Origin: Gammaproteobacteria bacterium
GTDB lineage: Bacteria > Pseudomonadota > Gammaproteobacteria > Pseudomonadales > Halieaceae
NCBI GenBank assembly: GCA_029859085.1
Contig: JAOUDU010000215.1
Span: forward strand, 1-5,640
Length of the DNA: 5,640 nucleotides
Direction of reading: 5' to 3'
The position numbers were made by a program, and so were the translations under genes. This document shows positions 4,742-5,640 of this stretch, in pieces. The notes below the pieces were generated by a model. It had not been told where the DNA came from and did not search any database. It was given only the letters and a program-made list of their open reading frames with translations. Positions within the stretch are counted from its first letter, which is position 1, and each line of letters starts with the position of its first letter.

Positions 4742-5640
4742 ATGGAGGCTGACGTGATGGCAAAAGACCTTGATATAGACCACGACACGCTGCGCGAGAT
4801 TTATCGCCAGATATCTCGAATCCATGAGGTGGACAAGGCGATCAAGGCCGGGTTGTCGAGCGGCAAATTCCAGTTTACCTACTGGCCGCTGACCGGTCAG
4901 GAAGCGATTCCCGCCTCCATCGCCCCGCTGGTAACCAAAGACGATTACATGGTCACCATCTACCGGGGGATTCACGACCAGGTAGCCAAGGGCGTGCCAT
5001 TAAAGGGGCTGTTCGCCGAGGCGCTGGGGCGGGCAAGCGGCGTCAACAAGGGCAAGGGCGGCTCGCCCCATATCTCGGATCCGGGCTCCGGCTCGATGCT
5101 GACCACGGCCATCGTCGGCGCCGGTGCCCCCATCGCCAACGGGCTCGCCCTGGCCAGCAAGATGCGCGGCACGAAGGCGGTGACCATCGTCAACTTCGGC
5201 GACGGCGCCACCAGTATCGGCGCCGTGCACGAGGCCATGAACCTCGCCGGCCTGTGGAAGCTGCCGGTGATTTTCCTGTGCCAGAACAACCAGATGGGTG
5301 AGTACACCCGCATTGCCGATTACACCGCCAGCAAGAACTTCGCCGGCCGCGCCGCCGGCTACGGTTTCAAGGGCGTCCAGCTCGACGGCAACGACCCGGT
5401 GGCTTTCCACAACGGGATGAAAGCTATCATAGAGGAAGTGCGCAATGGCAATGGCCCGGTGTTCGTCGAGGCCATGACCGTGCGCCTGGGCCTGCACGCC
5501 GGGGTGGGTGATACCAATCACCTGTCGAAGGAGGAACTGGCGGCCGCGAAGGCAAACTGGCCGGTACCCCGCACCCGCGCACTGTTGCTGGAGAGGGGCA
5601 TCTGCAGCGAGGAGGAGCTTGCAGCGATCGATGACGCGGC
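4742..5640 (+). CDS. Thiamine-diphosphate-dependent 2-oxoacid dehydrogenase E1 alpha subunit, 3'-truncated by window
   Basis: An open frame from ATG 4742 runs off the right edge: 299 codons visible of a family length near 320-360. It belongs to the pyruvate/acetoin/branched-chain dehydrogenase E1 alpha family, which decarboxylates a 2-oxo acid (or acetoin) and passes the acyl group to lipoyl-E2, working as an alpha2beta2 enzyme. The thiamine-diphosphate motif is intact: GDG at 153-155, 26 residues, then NN at 182-183. Other family marks are TGQEA (51-55), GKGGS (104-108), GRAAGYG (202-208) and DGNDP (215-219). Two loops are unusual: the YRxHGH-type loop reads YRGIHDQVAKG (74-84) and the GHSxSD-type loop reads RLGLHAGVGD (248-257). 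Its exact substrate class is therefore uncertain. Starting at ATG 4757 would remove five residues. It diverges from the ligase operon; the beta subunit and E2 would be expected downstream. Confidence 0.92.
   Translation, partial: MEADVMAKDLDIDHDTLREIYRQISRIHEVDKAIKAGLSSGKFQFTYWPLTGQEAIPASIAPLVTKDDYMVTIYRGIHDQVAKGVPLKGLFAEALGRASGVNKGKGGSPHISDPGSGSMLTTAIVGAGAPIANGLALASKMRGTKAVTIVNFGDGATSIGAVHEAMNLAGLWKLPVIFLCQNNQMGEYTRIADYTASKNFAGRAAGYGFKGVQLDGNDPVAFHNGMKAIIEEVRNGNGPVFVEAMTVRLGLHAGVGDTNHLSKEELAAAKANWPVPRTRALLLERGICSEEELAAIDDA

Noticed and set aside
4531..4752. A 73-codon plus-strand frame in the intergenic region from TTG 4531
   Set aside because: It has no Shine-Dalgarno, its composition is unlike the neighbouring genes, its start coincides with a -35-like TTGCCA, and it ends overlapping the E1 alpha start. 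It is most likely non-coding.
5000..5521. A 173-codon minus-strand frame inside E1 alpha
   Set aside because: It is antisense to a strongly conserved-looking thiamine-diphosphate enzyme frame and has no recognisable domain of its own.

Overview
This is a high-GC chromosomal window (coding DNA is strongly G/C at third codon positions) interrupted by two AT-richer intergenic stretches. It holds five protein genes: four complete and one cut by the right edge. I saw no tRNA, rRNA, CRISPR, transposase, phage or plasmid signature. Gene style, start signals and content (short-chain dehydrogenase, alpha/beta hydrolases, an acyl-CoA ligase and a two-subunit-type 2-oxoacid dehydrogenase E1 alpha) fit the catabolic part of a proteobacterial genome. 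A marine gammaproteobacterium is my guess, but it is inference and nothing in the window proves it.

Layout, left to right. On the minus strand, 35-838 is an SDR oxidoreductase. Diverging from it on the plus strand is a small cytosolic alpha/beta hydrolase, best started at TTG 1010 and ending at 1726. Between 1727 and 1794 lies a short convergent spacer that can fold into a two-part stem. A minus-strand operon follows: an AMP-forming acyl/aryl-CoA ligase (4445 to 2958), then, 17 bases downstream, a membrane-anchored alpha/beta hydrolase with export features (2940 to 1795). Diverging from that operon, after about 296 bases of regulatory DNA, is a thiamine-diphosphate-dependent dehydrogenase E1 alpha subunit (4742 to beyond 5640). 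Its beta subunit and E2 are probably just outside the window.

How they may work together (inference): an envelope hydrolase cleaves an ester or lactone, the ligase activates the released acid with CoA, the SDR and cytosolic hydrolase process intermediates, and the E1 complex oxidatively decarboxylates a 2-oxo acid. No substrate can be read from the sequence.

The most interesting non-coding signal is a 15-base element, CAACARTGCTGTTCA, found once in each divergent intergenic region (925-939 on plus, 4581-4595 on minus; 14 of 15 bases identical). Each copy has an AACA-N4-TGTT dyad core. The first abuts a good promoter for the cytosolic hydrolase. This looks like a shared operator that could tie all five genes into one regulon. 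The other main observation is that the E1 alpha subunit carries altered versions of both histidine-containing active-site loops while keeping its thiamine-diphosphate motif.
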